NCBI GenBank assembly: GCA_964532465.1
Contig: CAZHHX010000015.1
Coordinates: 15,225-79,224 of the forward strand
Length of the DNA: 64,000 nt
Source of the DNA: JAPLKB01 sp964532465
Lineage (GTDB): Bacteria; Desulfobacterota; Syntrophorhabdia; Syntrophorhabdales; Syntrophorhabdaceae
Reading direction: 5' to 3'
Numbering within the stretch: the first letter of the stretch is position 1; every line of letters starts with the position of its first letter. The notes below the pieces were generated by a model that did no database searches, was not told the DNA's origin, and was given only the letters and a program-made list of their open reading frames with translations. The position numbers were made by a program, and so were the translations under genes. Shown in pieces: positions 37,389-47,472 of this stretch.

Positions 37389-39305
37389 ATGTGCGGTATT
37401 TGCGGCATATATAATTATTCCAAAGATTGCCTTATTGACGAAGGGCTTCTAAAAATAATGGCTAGGTCCATACGCCATCGTGGTCCGGATGATGAGGGTT
37501 TTTATATTGATGGTAATATGGGCTTGGGACACGAACGTTTGAGTATCATCGATTTATCAGAGGCGGGCCGTCAGCCAATGACGAACGAGGACAGCCGATT
37601 CTGGATCGTGTTTAATGGGGAAATCTACAATTACCTCGAACTGCGTCAGGAACTTGTCGGCAAAGGGCATAAATTTAGATCGCATAGTGATACCGAAGTT
37701 GTTCTGCACCTCTACGAAGAGAATGGGACTAAATGCATCAATCGACTTAACGGCATATTTGCTTTTGCAGTCTGGGACCGTCAGGAAAAAACTTTATTTG
37801 CCGCGCGGGATCATTTCGGCGTGAAGCCCTTTTATTACATTATTCGTGACGGAGCTTTTTGCTTTGCATCCGAAATCAAGGCATTTCTTCACGCACAACA
37901 ACTTATACCTGGATTGTGCAAAGATGCTTTGGCTGACTATTTAATATTCCAATTTTGCCTTGGTGAAAAGACACTTTTTAAAGATGTTTTGAAACTATTG
38001 CCAGGTCATTATCTTTTCCTTAAGGCAAGTGGAGATTTTAAGGTCACAAAATATTGGGATTTGGATTTCAATATCGACACCTACCACACGGAAGAATATT
38101 TTGAACACCAACTCCTTCGTCTGATCGAAGATTCAGTTCGTCTCCAATTACGGGCTGATGTCCCCGTAGGTGCGCATTTGAGCGGCGGTCTTGATTCATC
38201 GACAATCGCCTGTTTGGCCTCATCTTTGGTTGATTCAAGCATTCACACATTCAGCGGCGGGTTCAAAGACGGTCCGCAATACGACGAAACTCATTATGCC
38301 CGGTTGGTTGCAGAACAGACAGGCGCTCATCATCATGAAGTATTTCCGACAGAAAATGACTTTGTGACAATATTGCCAATGTTGATTTATTTTATGGATG
38401 AGCCCGTTGCCGGTCCAGGTCTATTTCCACAGTATTTTTTATCAAAAATGGCGGCGCAGCACGTAAAAGTTGTTTTGGGCGGGCAAGGCGGAGATGAAAT
38501 ATTTGGCGGCTACATGCGCTATTTGGTCGCCTACTTGGAGGAGTGCATCCGGGGTGGGATCGAGGGTACGCAAAATGATGATCGGTATGTTGTGGGCTTC
38601 GAATCCATCTTGCCGAATTTGACCCAATTGCAGGGCTACCAGCCGATGCTTCGTTATCTCTGGCAGGATGGTCTTTTCGAAGCGCCTGAAAAACGCTATT
38701 TTCGGTTGATTGACAGAAGCAACGAAATACGAAACCTATTATCCTCAGATATCTTCTCAGAAAAGTCGACTTACAATCCTTTTGATTCCTATCAGGAAAT
38801 ATTTAATGAAGGCAATCTCCTGTCTTTTATCAACAAAATGACTCGATTCGACATCAAGACCCTTTTGCCTGCCCTTCTCCAAGTGGAGGATCGTACGAGC
38901 ATGGCCGTCTCCCTTGAATCTCGGGTTCCCCTCCTGGATCATAGAATCGCAGAACTTGTTGCTTCCATGCCTCCGAAAGTAAAGTACAAAGGAGGGCGGT
39001 CGAAACATATCTTCCGAAAAGTCATCCAGCATGTCATTCCAAAAGAAATACTGAACCGCAAAGACAAGATGGGCTTTCCTGTGCCGCTGAATGAATGGTA
39101 TCTGAGAGAGCCAGTGAAAAGCTTTGTTCGCGAAACGCTATTTTGTGAAAGATCACGAACAAGGGGTATTTTTAATCACAAGGCAATTGAGCCCTTGCTG
39201 AACAGCGAGCGTCCCTATGGCCGTGCTATATGGGGATTGCTCTGCATGGAACTTTGGTTTCAGCAATATATAGACGGTGATTATAAAGAGCATTGTGCAG
39301 TATGA
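37389..39305 (+). CDS. asnB: Asparagine synthetase-like amidotransferase (second copy)
   Basis: A 638-residue AsnB-family enzyme. Cys2 (MCGICGIY) is the glutaminase nucleophile; RHRGPDDEG, VFNGEIYN (74-81) and SGGLDSS (265-271) complete the two domains. It differs clearly from the copy at 29789, especially in the C-terminal synthetase domain, so it probably amidates another substrate, most likely a uronic acid on the glycan or its nucleotide precursor (inference from cluster context). Confidence 0.9.
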   Translation: MCGICGIYNYSKDCLIDEGLLKIMARSIRHRGPDDEGFYIDGNMGLGHERLSIIDLSEAGRQPMTNEDSRFWIVFNGEIYNYLELRQELVGKGHKFRSHSDTEVVLHLYEENGTKCINRLNGIFAFAVWDRQEKTLFAARDHFGVKPFYYIIRDGAFCFASEIKAFLHAQQLIPGLCKDALADYLIFQFCLGEKTLFKDVLKLLPGHYLFLKASGDFKVTKYWDLDFNIDTYHTEEYFEHQLLRLIEDSVRLQLRADVPVGAHLSGGLDSSTIACLASSLVDSSIHTFSGGFKDGPQYDETHYARLVAEQTGAHHHEVFPTENDFVTILPMLIYFMDEPVAGPGLFPQYFLSKMAAQHVKVVLGGQGGDEIFGGYMRYLVAYLEECIRGGIEGTQNDDRYVVGFESILPNLTQLQGYQPMLRYLWQDGLFEAPEKRYFRLIDRSNEIRNLLSSDIFSEKSTYNPFDSYQEIFNEGNLLSFINKMTRFDIKTLLPALLQVEDRTSMAVSLESRVPLLDHRIAELVASMPPKVKYKGGRSKHIFRKVIQHVIPKEILNRKDKMGFPVPLNEWYLREPVKSFVRETLFCERSRTRGIFNHKAIEPLLNSERPYGRAIWGLLCMELWFQQYIDGDYKEHCAV

Positions 39306-39415
39306 ATTATTGGAACTGGATGACAGAACAAAAAACGAAGGATCAATATTCTTTATACAAGATTATTAATATGGCTCACAAAACTTTTTCTGCAACAGTT
39401 ACAGAAAAAGCATAA
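39302..39415 (+). CDS. Possible 37-residue small ORF overlapping asnB
   Basis: The ATG overlaps the asnB stop by 4 bases (ATGA) and the frame ends with TAA at 39413-39415. The peptide is polar (MNYWNWMTEQKTKDQY at its start) and matches nothing I know. The last third spans a 9-bp inverted repeat (CTTTTTCTG at 39384-39392, CAGAAAAAG at 39402-39410). It may equally be noise or a gene remnant. Confidence 0.25.
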   Translation: MNYWNWMTEQKTKDQYSLYKIINMAHKTFSATVTEKA

Positions 39416-39462
39416 TATTCTTAAAAGCTAATGCAGGCTGTGGTTTGGACAATTAAGAGAAA

Positions 39463-39481
39463 TTCGTTCAATGTGAACGAA
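39463..39481. promoter_or_regulatory. Perfect 8-bp inverted repeat in the gap before the deacetylase gene
   Basis: TTCGTTCA and TGAACGAA are separated by 3 bases, an operator- or hairpin-like palindrome in the 206-base interval between the small ORF and the deacetylase gene. No T tract follows, so it is not a standard terminator. Function unknown. Confidence 0.35.
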
Positions 39482-39621
39482 AGCATGGAAAAACCGATAT
39501 AGGCAAAGTTCAAACAAAACAATCCAGCGTATCCGCAAAGCTTAGAAATGATTTTTGCTTTAAATCATTATTCCGGGTTCATGTTTTTTGTTATTTTTCA
39601 AAAGAAAGATGCTGCGAGTAA

Positions 39622-40938
39622 ATGATTTTAATACCCAGTCATACCCTTTTAAAGCAATATGTAGTAGAAGAACTCGCCGTTTATTGGCAAAAAAAAGAAG
39701 GTATTCTTGCGTTGCCGATTCCTGCATTCCCGTGGCCGCAAGAAGAACCATTGCCGCCTCAGATGAAATTTGTCGCTTTGCCTGCATGGGCCGAAAATAT
39801 AGGTGTTAATGGAGGCATTTTAGTTCCAGCGCAATTTAGCAAAAACAACGATGATTCATCGGCATGGGCAAAAACGGATTGGTTTTCCACAATCTTCTGG
39901 TACCTCAACGGAATCTCGGAGCGGGCATTTGAAGCGCAATACGGCCCGATTCACTCGTACAGCTATCGGCTGAAGGGATGGGATCAACGTATATGGGGCC
40001 ATGCCTGGGTTAACCGCATCGCGCTGTTTCTACGATGTTGGGCGGCAAAAGTAAAAAACACGGATGAGATTTCCTTGTTAGACCTTCTTTCTGATCCGGA
40101 AATCATTATTACGCATGATCTCGACGCAGTCAGCAAAACCCTGGCTATTCGTTGCAAACAATTCGTATTTCAAATATTCAAAATCATAAAGCAACTTCTC
40201 TCTGGGCAAGTTCGAGCTTCATCAAGAGAAAGTCGCAAAGCACTCCAATTTTTCTTTGGGTGCGGTAATTATGACCATCTTGGAAGGGTTACAAAAATTG
40301 AAGCGCAGATGGGGCTCCGCAGTTATATCAATGTCTATGGGGGGTGTGGTGGTTGGCGTCGTGTACCAAAACAGATGCTTTTTGATCCAGGATACTCGAT
40401 ATCAGATGAAAAACTATCTATGCAGTTGAGGAAGCTACACAATGATGGTTGGATTATTGGGCTGCATCAATCGTTCGACTCATGGAAAAACGCAGAGGAG
40501 ATGGTCAAGGAAAGAATGAAAATCGAAGAATTTGTGGGCACTGCAGTCAAAAGCTGCCGTCAGCATTGGCTCCGTTTCAGTTGGGCACATACCTGGAAGG
40601 CACAGCAATCGGCCGGTCTTTCCCTCGATATGACGCTTGGCTTCAACGATCGCCCGGGGTTCCGCAATGGAGCGGCAATGCGATTTCATCCTTGGGATTT
40701 TGATTCCAAGAAACCTATGCGCCTTGTATCTATTCCTTTGGTATTGGTAGACTCTCAGCTATATGACTATCTGTGCCTGATAGGAGAAGAAATCGAGCTT
40801 GAAATTAATCACTGGATTAAAGAGATAATGGCCACAAGGGGAGCAGCATCGATTTTATGGCATCCCCATACCATAAGCGACGATTATGGTTGGTGCAAAG
40901 GTTTCGAGTCGGTCTTGAAAGCGGTTGAGGTGAATTAG
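39622..40938 (+). CDS. Polysaccharide deacetylase-like protein
   Basis: A 438-residue protein with features of the NodB-type deacetylase family: a THDLD metal/base motif at 164-168, IGLHQSFDSW (279-288) as the histidine motif, RFSWAHTWKAQQ and LWHPHTI near the C-terminus. The N-terminal 150 residues form a separate unrecognised domain. It would remove N- or O-acetyl groups from a sugar. There is no signal peptide, so action in the cytoplasm on precursors is likely (inference). Confidence 0.68.
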   Translation: MILIPSHTLLKQYVVEELAVYWQKKEGILALPIPAFPWPQEEPLPPQMKFVALPAWAENIGVNGGILVPAQFSKNNDDSSAWAKTDWFSTIFWYLNGISERAFEAQYGPIHSYSYRLKGWDQRIWGHAWVNRIALFLRCWAAKVKNTDEISLLDLLSDPEIIITHDLDAVSKTLAIRCKQFVFQIFKIIKQLLSGQVRASSRESRKALQFFFGCGNYDHLGRVTKIEAQMGLRSYINVYGGCGGWRRVPKQMLFDPGYSISDEKLSMQLRKLHNDGWIIGLHQSFDSWKNAEEMVKERMKIEEFVGTAVKSCRQHWLRFSWAHTWKAQQSAGLSLDMTLGFNDRPGFRNGAAMRFHPWDFDSKKPMRLVSIPLVLVDSQLYDYLCLIGEEIELEINHWIKEIMATRGAASILWHPHTISDDYGWCKGFESVLKAVEVN

Positions 40939-41116
40939 CGTGTGTGAAGAAAAAAGTACCGGTGGGAGGGTAGTTTTAGAGACATTTTCTATTTATATAC
41001 AAAGGCGTAGCTCTAATTAATAGATGAACTTCCTTACTACGGAGATTGTATAGTAATTTACAATGTATTCTAACCGCCCTTCGATTTTTGTTAAAACCAT
41101 TATTTAGAGGCCGAAA

Positions 41117-42667
41117 ATGCAGGAATTCACAACAAATTGTTTAGCTGTCCATGACCAAGGACAGAATATTAATAAGACAATTATTATGTTAATACTAGAT
41201 GAAGGTAATCGTGGAGCAGTAGTTTTGTACGAGATTCTAGTCCAAAAAGGTTTCTCATGCAAATTCGTTTATTTCCTAGTTGACGACAATGAGAACAAAC
41301 TGGCTTTAAAAAATTTGATACTAAAGTCCGATACAATGCTTATTGGGTTCAGCTTTGCATCGCAATCTACACAGGTAGCATTCAATCTATCAAAATATTT
41401 GTCTGTTGAGTGCCCATCAATCCCAATTGTATTTGGCGGAATTCATCCTACTGTAGACCCTATGTCATGTATAGACCACTGCGATGCTCTCTGCATTGGT
41501 GAGGGAGAATTAACAATATTAGAGATAGTTGATCTAATATCAAAAGGAGAAAATTACTTAACAGCAAAAAATTTAATGTATAAGACAGATACTGGGATTA
41601 TTCAAAATAATGCATTATATCCTCTTATAGAAAATTTAGATTCATTGCCCTTGCGCCGTCCATATACAGAAGATTACATAATCATAAAAAATGGTATAGC
41701 TGTATCTGTTGATAAACATAGATATTTTGAGATTATTCCTATAGCGAGGACATGTTACATTCAAAATTTTTCAAGAGGATGTCCATATGCGTGTGACTAT
41801 TGCTGCAATTCAGTATATAAAGATATTTATCCCAAGTGGTCAAAAATTAGAACAATGAGTGTCTCTTCAACAATAAATGAGATAATTGAAAATATTAAAA
41901 TTAATCCCGAGATCATCAAGATATTTATTATTGATGACTGTTTTCTTGCTCATAACGGTAGTTGGTTGTTAGAGTTCACAGAATTGTGGCGAGAGAAAGT
42001 TAATAAGGAACTTAATTTTTATACGATTCCAGAGTATGTAAAGCGCGAAAAGTTGGAGATTCTGAAAACAATTGACCTATGTTATTGTTCGGTTGGGCTT
42101 CAATCGGGTAGTACAAAAACTAATGCTTTTTATAATAGAAAGTTCTCGCGTAAAAGATTTCTTGAAGCGTGTGACACAATTCGACTAATGGGTTTGGGAC
42201 TAGTTGTTAATGTAATATTTGATAATCCATGGGAAGAAGATGAGGATATTTTTGAAACAATTGATGTTTTAACTGACATAAAAAAACCCTACTATATTAT
42301 TCAATATTCGTTGAAAATTTATCCTGGCTCTAAAATGCATAAGAAATTTCAAGATGTAGGGTATACAATTCCTGACTTTAATTTATGGTATAGTAATTTT
42401 AGTGTAATTCAGCCTACTGATGCAAATAAAGCTATAATATTAGCACAGTTTTTGCCCAAGAAAATGTTGATATATCTATTTAAGAACCGTTATAGCAATT
42501 GGGTTAAAGTTTTATTAAGGATAATCTATTTTTCAGCCTGCTTGATTATGCCATTGCACACTCTACGCATATGTGGGTCAAAAAGTCTTAAACGTAATTT
42601 TCTTATTGCCTTTAGCTTTAAAAAACATGCTATCAGATATGTGAAAGGGCTACTTGGTTTTGTGTAA
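41117..42667 (+). CDS. B12-binding-type radical SAM protein
   Basis: A 516-residue protein with an N-terminal Rossmann-like domain of the cobalamin-binding type (LLILDEG-like opening, LIGFSFASQST, VFGGIHPTVDP, GEGE at 128-131) and a radical SAM core with Cys222-x3-Cys226-x2-Cys229 (RGCPYACDYC). This is the class B arrangement, many of whose members methylate unactivated carbons or rearrange rings. It lacks an obvious DxHxxG cobalamin ligand, as many do. The C-terminal 90 residues are hydrophobic and basic, suggesting membrane contact. Substrate unknown; a sugar or lipid carrier is plausible. Confidence 0.82.
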   Translation: MQEFTTNCLAVHDQGQNINKTIIMLILDEGNRGAVVLYEILVQKGFSCKFVYFLVDDNENKLALKNLILKSDTMLIGFSFASQSTQVAFNLSKYLSVECPSIPIVFGGIHPTVDPMSCIDHCDALCIGEGELTILEIVDLISKGENYLTAKNLMYKTDTGIIQNNALYPLIENLDSLPLRRPYTEDYIIIKNGIAVSVDKHRYFEIIPIARTCYIQNFSRGCPYACDYCCNSVYKDIYPKWSKIRTMSVSSTINEIIENIKINPEIIKIFIIDDCFLAHNGSWLLEFTELWREKVNKELNFYTIPEYVKREKLEILKTIDLCYCSVGLQSGSTKTNAFYNRKFSRKRFLEACDTIRLMGLGLVVNVIFDNPWEEDEDIFETIDVLTDIKKPYYIIQYSLKIYPGSKMHKKFQDVGYTIPDFNLWYSNFSVIQPTDANKAIILAQFLPKKMLIYLFKNRYSNWVKVLLRIIYFSACLIMPLHTLRICGSKSLKRNFLIAFSFKKHAIRYVKGLLGFV

Positions 42668-42753
42668 CCTAATATCTCCATTGAGAGGGCTTATTATTAA
42701 AAGCTGCACGAGTTAAAAAATTGCATAATCCCAAAAAGAGATAGGCATTATGT

Positions 42754-43854
42754 ATGACAGGAAAAGGGAGAGCCCATGTTTGGCACCCTGTTCCTACTGC
42801 AAAAGTACAGATGACAGAAAAGAGAATTATTAGTTTTGAAGTTTCCGAATATGATCCTGAAAAACATGAAAAGCTATGGGTAGCTTTTCTGAAAAAATAT
42901 TCCGATATTACGCCTTACCATACACGTGAATGGGCAAAAGTAGTAAAAAAAGTTTTTAACTTTAAAGAAAAGTCGTTGGTGTGTATCGATAGCGAAGGAA
43001 ACCTGACGGGGATTTTGCCTCTCTGGCTCGTCAACAAGCATAGAGTAATCAATTCTCCCTGGAGAGATAGAGCGGATATGATCGTGCTTGATTCAATGAG
43101 CGGAGAGCTTATTCAACGCTGGCTCAGTGACATGCCTTATGATTTGATTCTTAAGGATTGGAGCCATGGCTTGCCTTCAGCTAATTTCTTTCTCGAAAAA
43201 TATTGGATCACATCATGCGTCGATTTAACAGGGGGAGAGGAATTTGTCTGTAGAGGATTGAACAGCAGCGTGCACAGGAATATAAGAAAAGCCAGAAAGC
43301 TCGGTGTCGAAATAATACAGGACACAACATATGAAGGTATGATGAAATTCTACCTATTGTTTAGGAAGACGAGGAAGAGGCTGGGAGTTCCGATTTACAT
43401 GTGGGATCTTTTTGAGAGTATGCTGAGTTATCTAAATAATGGTATGATGCGGCTCTATTTGGGATATTTGAACGGTCATGCCATAAGCGGAGCGCTGTTT
43501 CTCGATACTCACAATGCCTCAATTTATGCGTATGGTGCTTCTGATTATAAATATCAATCGACACGTGTAAACGATCTACTTTTTTTTTATGCAATATTGG
43601 ATAGCATCAACTTAAAGAAAGGGTTATTTGATTTTGGGGCTGATTCTCCCGGGCAGGAGAGCCTGTTGAGATTCAAAAGAAAGTGGGGAGCGGTTCAAAA
43701 AACCCTTCCTACTGCTCACAATATAAAAGGATTTGACATCGCTAAAAGCGATTTCAGCTCACAAAAGTATCATTTTGCCAGACAATTGCTCAGTTGTTTC
43801 CCTGAATGGATGCTGACCTGCATTGGAAGTTTCATGTCGAAAAGAAATGGTTAA
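42754..43854 (+). CDS. GNAT/FemAB-like acyltransferase
   Basis: A 366-residue protein with the pattern of the BioF2-like/FemAB acetyltransferase group: PYHTREWAKVVKKVF, HRNIRKARKLGVEI, and a second GNAT-like half with YLGYLNGHAISGALFL and FDFGADSPGQESLLRFKRKWGA. Such proteins transfer acyl or aminoacyl groups and are frequent in exopolysaccharide loci. Another in-frame ATG at 42811 is possible; neither start has a good ribosome binding site. It overlaps the next gene by 8 bases. Confidence 0.72.
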   Translation: MTGKGRAHVWHPVPTAKVQMTEKRIISFEVSEYDPEKHEKLWVAFLKKYSDITPYHTREWAKVVKKVFNFKEKSLVCIDSEGNLTGILPLWLVNKHRVINSPWRDRADMIVLDSMSGELIQRWLSDMPYDLILKDWSHGLPSANFFLEKYWITSCVDLTGGEEFVCRGLNSSVHRNIRKARKLGVEIIQDTTYEGMMKFYLLFRKTRKRLGVPIYMWDLFESMLSYLNNGMMRLYLGYLNGHAISGALFLDTHNASIYAYGASDYKYQSTRVNDLLFFYAILDSINLKKGLFDFGADSPGQESLLRFKRKWGAVQKTLPTAHNIKGFDIAKSDFSSQKYHFARQLLSCFPEWMLTCIGSFMSKRNG

Positions 43855-45529
43855 TAAGATGGGCAAAGCTGTCCCAGATGCAAGCGATTGTCAACTCTGG
43901 AATTTTGCTTTTTTGAAAGAAAGAATACTCAACGAAGTAAATAAGGACATAAACAGTAAGACTTTCGGTTGCTGTGACAGACACTTCTGGGGATGGAAGT
44001 TTAAGGACTTCCCCGATTTAACAAAGCAATATTCTCTCTATCCCTTTAGCATCCTGATGGACGAGCGGTCCAACTATGAGGTAGATATTTTCAAAGGGAT
44101 GGTGTTATCCTGGCAACGTTTCCTGAGTAAGGATGGAAGTGCAGACCAATGTTTTCCAGGTGAAATGAGTGCCGGGCCGACTTTATATGTACTGCATGCA
44201 ATTCTCTCAAGCTACGGAAGTATTTCACGCACATTCACTAAAAGTGAGATAGATTCACTGAATAAGTCCATAAGGCAATCGCTTACTTTCTCTCTCAGGT
44301 ATCCTGAAGCATATGGTTTTGTTGCAAATCATAAGGCTCTTTTTGCCCACTGTTACTTGCTGGCTCATACGATTTTCGGGGACAGTAGCTATTACGGAGC
44401 GTACCAAAGGGAGTTAGCGAGTATAACCTCCCACTTTCAAGAAGGGTGGTTTTTGGAGTATGAGACAGCAGACCCAGGATATCAGACACAATGCTTGCAT
44501 TATCTGACTCTATGTTATCACATTACATCCGATCATGAATTGAAACTCCTGATTAATGAAAGCATAGAAAAATTCTCTTCGTACTTTGTTTTTCCTGACG
44601 GTAGCTATTCCGGAATATTTTCTGGAAGGGGCACCGAGATTTTGTATCCATACCCCTTCATCTATTGGGGTAATGAGTCGGCACTTTGCCTGGAAATTGT
44701 ACAATACCTGTATTCCGTTAAGAGGGGAACTGCCCTCGTAAAGTGGTATGCTATGGATTATGAGAGCCTTATTCGGCTTGGAACGAATTATCTCCTTTCG
44801 CAGAGCGGATTTGGGGAAATGAGACCAAGCGATTCATTCTCGCATCTGCCCTGTCTAAACAAGTTTAGTAAAACGTGGGATAAAGCTGGCCTGCATATTA
44901 TTTCAGATGATAGTAAGTATATGGTTATTAACTTTAAAAGGGGTGGTATCTTCAAGCTTGTTGGCAAGAAAAGTGAGGCACTTATTGAGGATGCTGGGTA
45001 TGTTATCGGTGAAAAGAACTCCAAGTTTGTAAGCTCGCTCTTTCGTTACACTTCTTCATGCGAGTACGAAAATGGGAAACATTATAAAATAAAAACTAAT
45101 TTTTTCAGAAATCTGGATAATTATCTTGACTCTCTGAAAATGATAGGGTTGCGATTCCTTAGCTTCAAGCTGACCCGCTTTCCTTTTTTGCTGAAGATAT
45201 TGAAGAACATAATGGTGCGTGTTTTAATGCAAAGGAAAACGCCGGGACCATTTTCCTTATTAAGAAAGATAAGAGACGAGGGCGACATCCTTACTATTAC
45301 AGATACTATAATATGTACAAGAAAGACTGGGGCAAAAAAGCCTTTTGAACTATCATTAAACGGAAAACTGATCCCGTTTCATATGGCCTCTGCTGGCTAC
45401 TTCCATGACGGTAAGTTAAACTATATGTATGATTACGATATTAAGGGCCAGATGATGACCAATCATTGGGATACAAGGATAGCAATTTCTTTTGAGGATG
45501 ATAAGGTTTTTATCAAAAGGACAACATAG
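43847..45529 (+). CDS. Heparinase II/III-like toroid protein
   Basis: A 560-residue protein whose first half is helical with repeated aromatic-rich segments (such as ANHKALFAHCYLLAHTIFGD and PGYQTQCLHYLTLCYHI), the look of an (alpha/alpha)6 toroid as in heparinase II/III-like proteins. The second half is beta-rich. There is no signal peptide, so it may act in the cytoplasm or be a non-lytic relative. Family assignment is uncertain. I chose the ATG at 43847; 43859 is also possible. The next gene begins 2 bases after its stop. Confidence 0.5.
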   Translation: MVNKMGKAVPDASDCQLWNFAFLKERILNEVNKDINSKTFGCCDRHFWGWKFKDFPDLTKQYSLYPFSILMDERSNYEVDIFKGMVLSWQRFLSKDGSADQCFPGEMSAGPTLYVLHAILSSYGSISRTFTKSEIDSLNKSIRQSLTFSLRYPEAYGFVANHKALFAHCYLLAHTIFGDSSYYGAYQRELASITSHFQEGWFLEYETADPGYQTQCLHYLTLCYHITSDHELKLLINESIEKFSSYFVFPDGSYSGIFSGRGTEILYPYPFIYWGNESALCLEIVQYLYSVKRGTALVKWYAMDYESLIRLGTNYLLSQSGFGEMRPSDSFSHLPCLNKFSKTWDKAGLHIISDDSKYMVINFKRGGIFKLVGKKSEALIEDAGYVIGEKNSKFVSSLFRYTSSCEYENGKHYKIKTNFFRNLDNYLDSLKMIGLRFLSFKLTRFPFLLKILKNIMVRVLMQRKTPGPFSLLRKIRDEGDILTITDTIICTRKTGAKKPFELSLNGKLIPFHMASAGYFHDGKLNYMYDYDIKGQMMTNHWDTRIAISFEDDKVFIKRTT

Positions 45530-45531
45530 TA

Positions 45532-46680
45532 ATGAAAATCGAGAAGATTAAAAATACTTTTAAACATGTTGGCTCGGGGAAAAATGTTAACCTGTTTACA
45601 TTAATCAGAAATGCTTTACCATACTATATTTCAGAGAGGGGCTATGCATTTACCCCCCTCACGATTTTTCTCTCAGTGAACAGTATCTGTAACCTGCATT
45701 GCAAAATGTGTGATGTCGGTCAGAAAAATATTAAAAGTTCATTTTATAAAAACTTAAGGCCGGAAAGTGACGAGATAAAATTAACAGCTCAAAGGCTAAC
45801 CGATTTAATCAAAGAAGCGGGTAATTTTAACCCTAAACCGAGAATATCAGTGACAACAACAGAACCCTTGCTGTATAAGGGTATCTTCGAGGTCGCACAA
45901 TTGGCGTCTGAAAATGGAATGGAATTCCAGATGACAACAAACGGATTGTTGCTTGACAGATATTTTGATGAAATTTTTGCGTCAGGCATTCATGAATTGG
46001 CAATATCGATTGATGGGAAAGGAAAATTGCATGATGAGATAAGAGGGGCAGACGGTTTATATAACCGAATAAAGAACTCGCTTTCTGTTATCGGCCAGAT
46101 GAAGAAAAATGCGAATCTTGAGTTTCCTAAAATATCTATCGTGACTACAGTTTCAAATTTTAATTACAACCATTTAACCGAGTTTGTTGAAGATGTGGAC
46201 GAAGGCCTATATGATCGTTTAATCGTAAGCCACATGAATTTTATAGATAAAGGAATGGCTGAGGAGCACAACCGGGACTTCCCGTTTGTCGGCATTGCAG
46301 ATATAGCGGGACTTCCGGGAGAAACAGATAATTTTAAAGTTGATGCTGATGTGCTTTACAAGCAGATAAAATATATAAAGAGTAACTATTCTAAAGCATA
46401 TTTCTCGCCAGACTATGACCTGAAGGATTTGAAAGTCTTTTACAACGAGCCGTCCAGGGTTGTTTGGGACAACAGATGTTATATCCCGTGGTTTGTGATG
46501 GAGATTCTTGCCAATGGCGATGTTATTCCATTAACACGTTGCATATATCTTAAAATGGGCAATGTATATGAGAATTCTTTGGCAGAGATATGGAATGGCC
46601 CCAAATTTATGGAATTCAGAAAGCATTTGAAAAAACATAAGAGATTCCCTGTTTGTAAAAGATGCCGGGGTCTCTTATAA
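45532..46680 (+). CDS. Radical SAM protein with SPASM-like C-terminus
   Basis: A 382-residue radical SAM enzyme. Cys53-x3-Cys57-x2-Cys60 (CNLHCKMC) binds the SAM-cleaving cluster; TTTEPLLY and ISIDGKGKLHDEIRG are typical core strands. The C-terminus has cysteines in NRCYIPWF, LTRCIYL and VCKRCRG that could bind an auxiliary cluster (SPASM/twitch type). The next gene, a formyltransferase, starts on the base after its stop, and a methyltransferase overlaps that one, so these form one unit. Confidence 0.85.
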   Translation: MKIEKIKNTFKHVGSGKNVNLFTLIRNALPYYISERGYAFTPLTIFLSVNSICNLHCKMCDVGQKNIKSSFYKNLRPESDEIKLTAQRLTDLIKEAGNFNPKPRISVTTTEPLLYKGIFEVAQLASENGMEFQMTTNGLLLDRYFDEIFASGIHELAISIDGKGKLHDEIRGADGLYNRIKNSLSVIGQMKKNANLEFPKISIVTTVSNFNYNHLTEFVEDVDEGLYDRLIVSHMNFIDKGMAEEHNRDFPFVGIADIAGLPGETDNFKVDADVLYKQIKYIKSNYSKAYFSPDYDLKDLKVFYNEPSRVVWDNRCYIPWFVMEILANGDVIPLTRCIYLKMGNVYENSLAEIWNGPKFMEFRKHLKKHKRFPVCKRCRGLL

Positions 46681-47472
46681 ATGGATGTTATTTTATTTGG
46701 CAGCCCTCTGAATCCGCTTTCAGCAGTTGCCGCAAACTATTTTAAAGATAAACGCAATTTGAAGTTAATCGTTCTGCCAAAAGGTATGCCTATCGATATT
46801 AGCGGAGGCTTTACTTATTTTTGTTCTCAGGTATGTGTTGCGGCTTTTCGCTATTTCCAGGTCTTGCTGAGAATGAGCGGAATGAAACGTGATGGTCATT
46901 ACTCGTGCCTGCTTGAGTTCGTGAAAGATAATCCATTTATTTCAATCATTTATTGCCAGCGAGGAGATATCGATCTCGAACAGCGGATCTGTTCAGCGGT
47001 TAGCGAGGAGGAAATAGGTGAACATATTATTTTTAGTTGTATCTTTCCCTTCAAGATACCAGTTGGCTTTAAGAAATTTAAGCATCTGATAAATATGCAC
47101 CCGGGGATGCTTCCCGAAAACCGGGGGCCCAATCCTTATTTTTGGGCACTCGCCATGCAAAAAAAGACAACAGGTATCACATTCCATGTTTTAACTGATA
47201 AGATGGATGAGGGACCTGTTTTATTTCAGAAAACTTTTGATATCGATGCTGTTTTTTCAGAATATGGGCTTGAGAAGCTTTCAGCAGATTTGTTGAAGAA
47301 ATCACTCCCTGTTTTTTTTGATTCTTTAGGAGAGTTCTGCGCTAATCCATCACCACAGGTGGAAGGAACTTACCATAAGACACCGGGACGTGATGACAGG
47401 AGACGATATAGACGATATTCGTTGTTCAAATTAAGAGACTTCCTTAACAGGCAGGTGACCGAGAATGTATAA
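46681..47472 (+). CDS. Formyltransferase with complete catalytic triad
   Basis: A 263-residue formyltransferase-superfamily protein. The catalytic Asn138-x-His140 is in INMHPGMLPENRGPNPYFWA and Asp176 is in KMDEGPVLFQ, so all three residues are present, unlike the two copies at 13458 and 14158. The N-terminal 90 residues diverge from the classical folate-binding domain. It probably formylates an amino sugar. Starts immediately after the radical SAM gene and overlaps the next methyltransferase by 8 bases. Confidence 0.83.
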   Translation: MDVILFGSPLNPLSAVAANYFKDKRNLKLIVLPKGMPIDISGGFTYFCSQVCVAAFRYFQVLLRMSGMKRDGHYSCLLEFVKDNPFISIIYCQRGDIDLEQRICSAVSEEEIGEHIIFSCIFPFKIPVGFKKFKHLINMHPGMLPENRGPNPYFWALAMQKKTTGITFHVLTDKMDEGPVLFQKTFDIDAVFSEYGLEKLSADLLKKSLPVFFDSLGEFCANPSPQVEGTYHKTPGRDDRRRYRRYSLFKLRDFLNRQVTENV

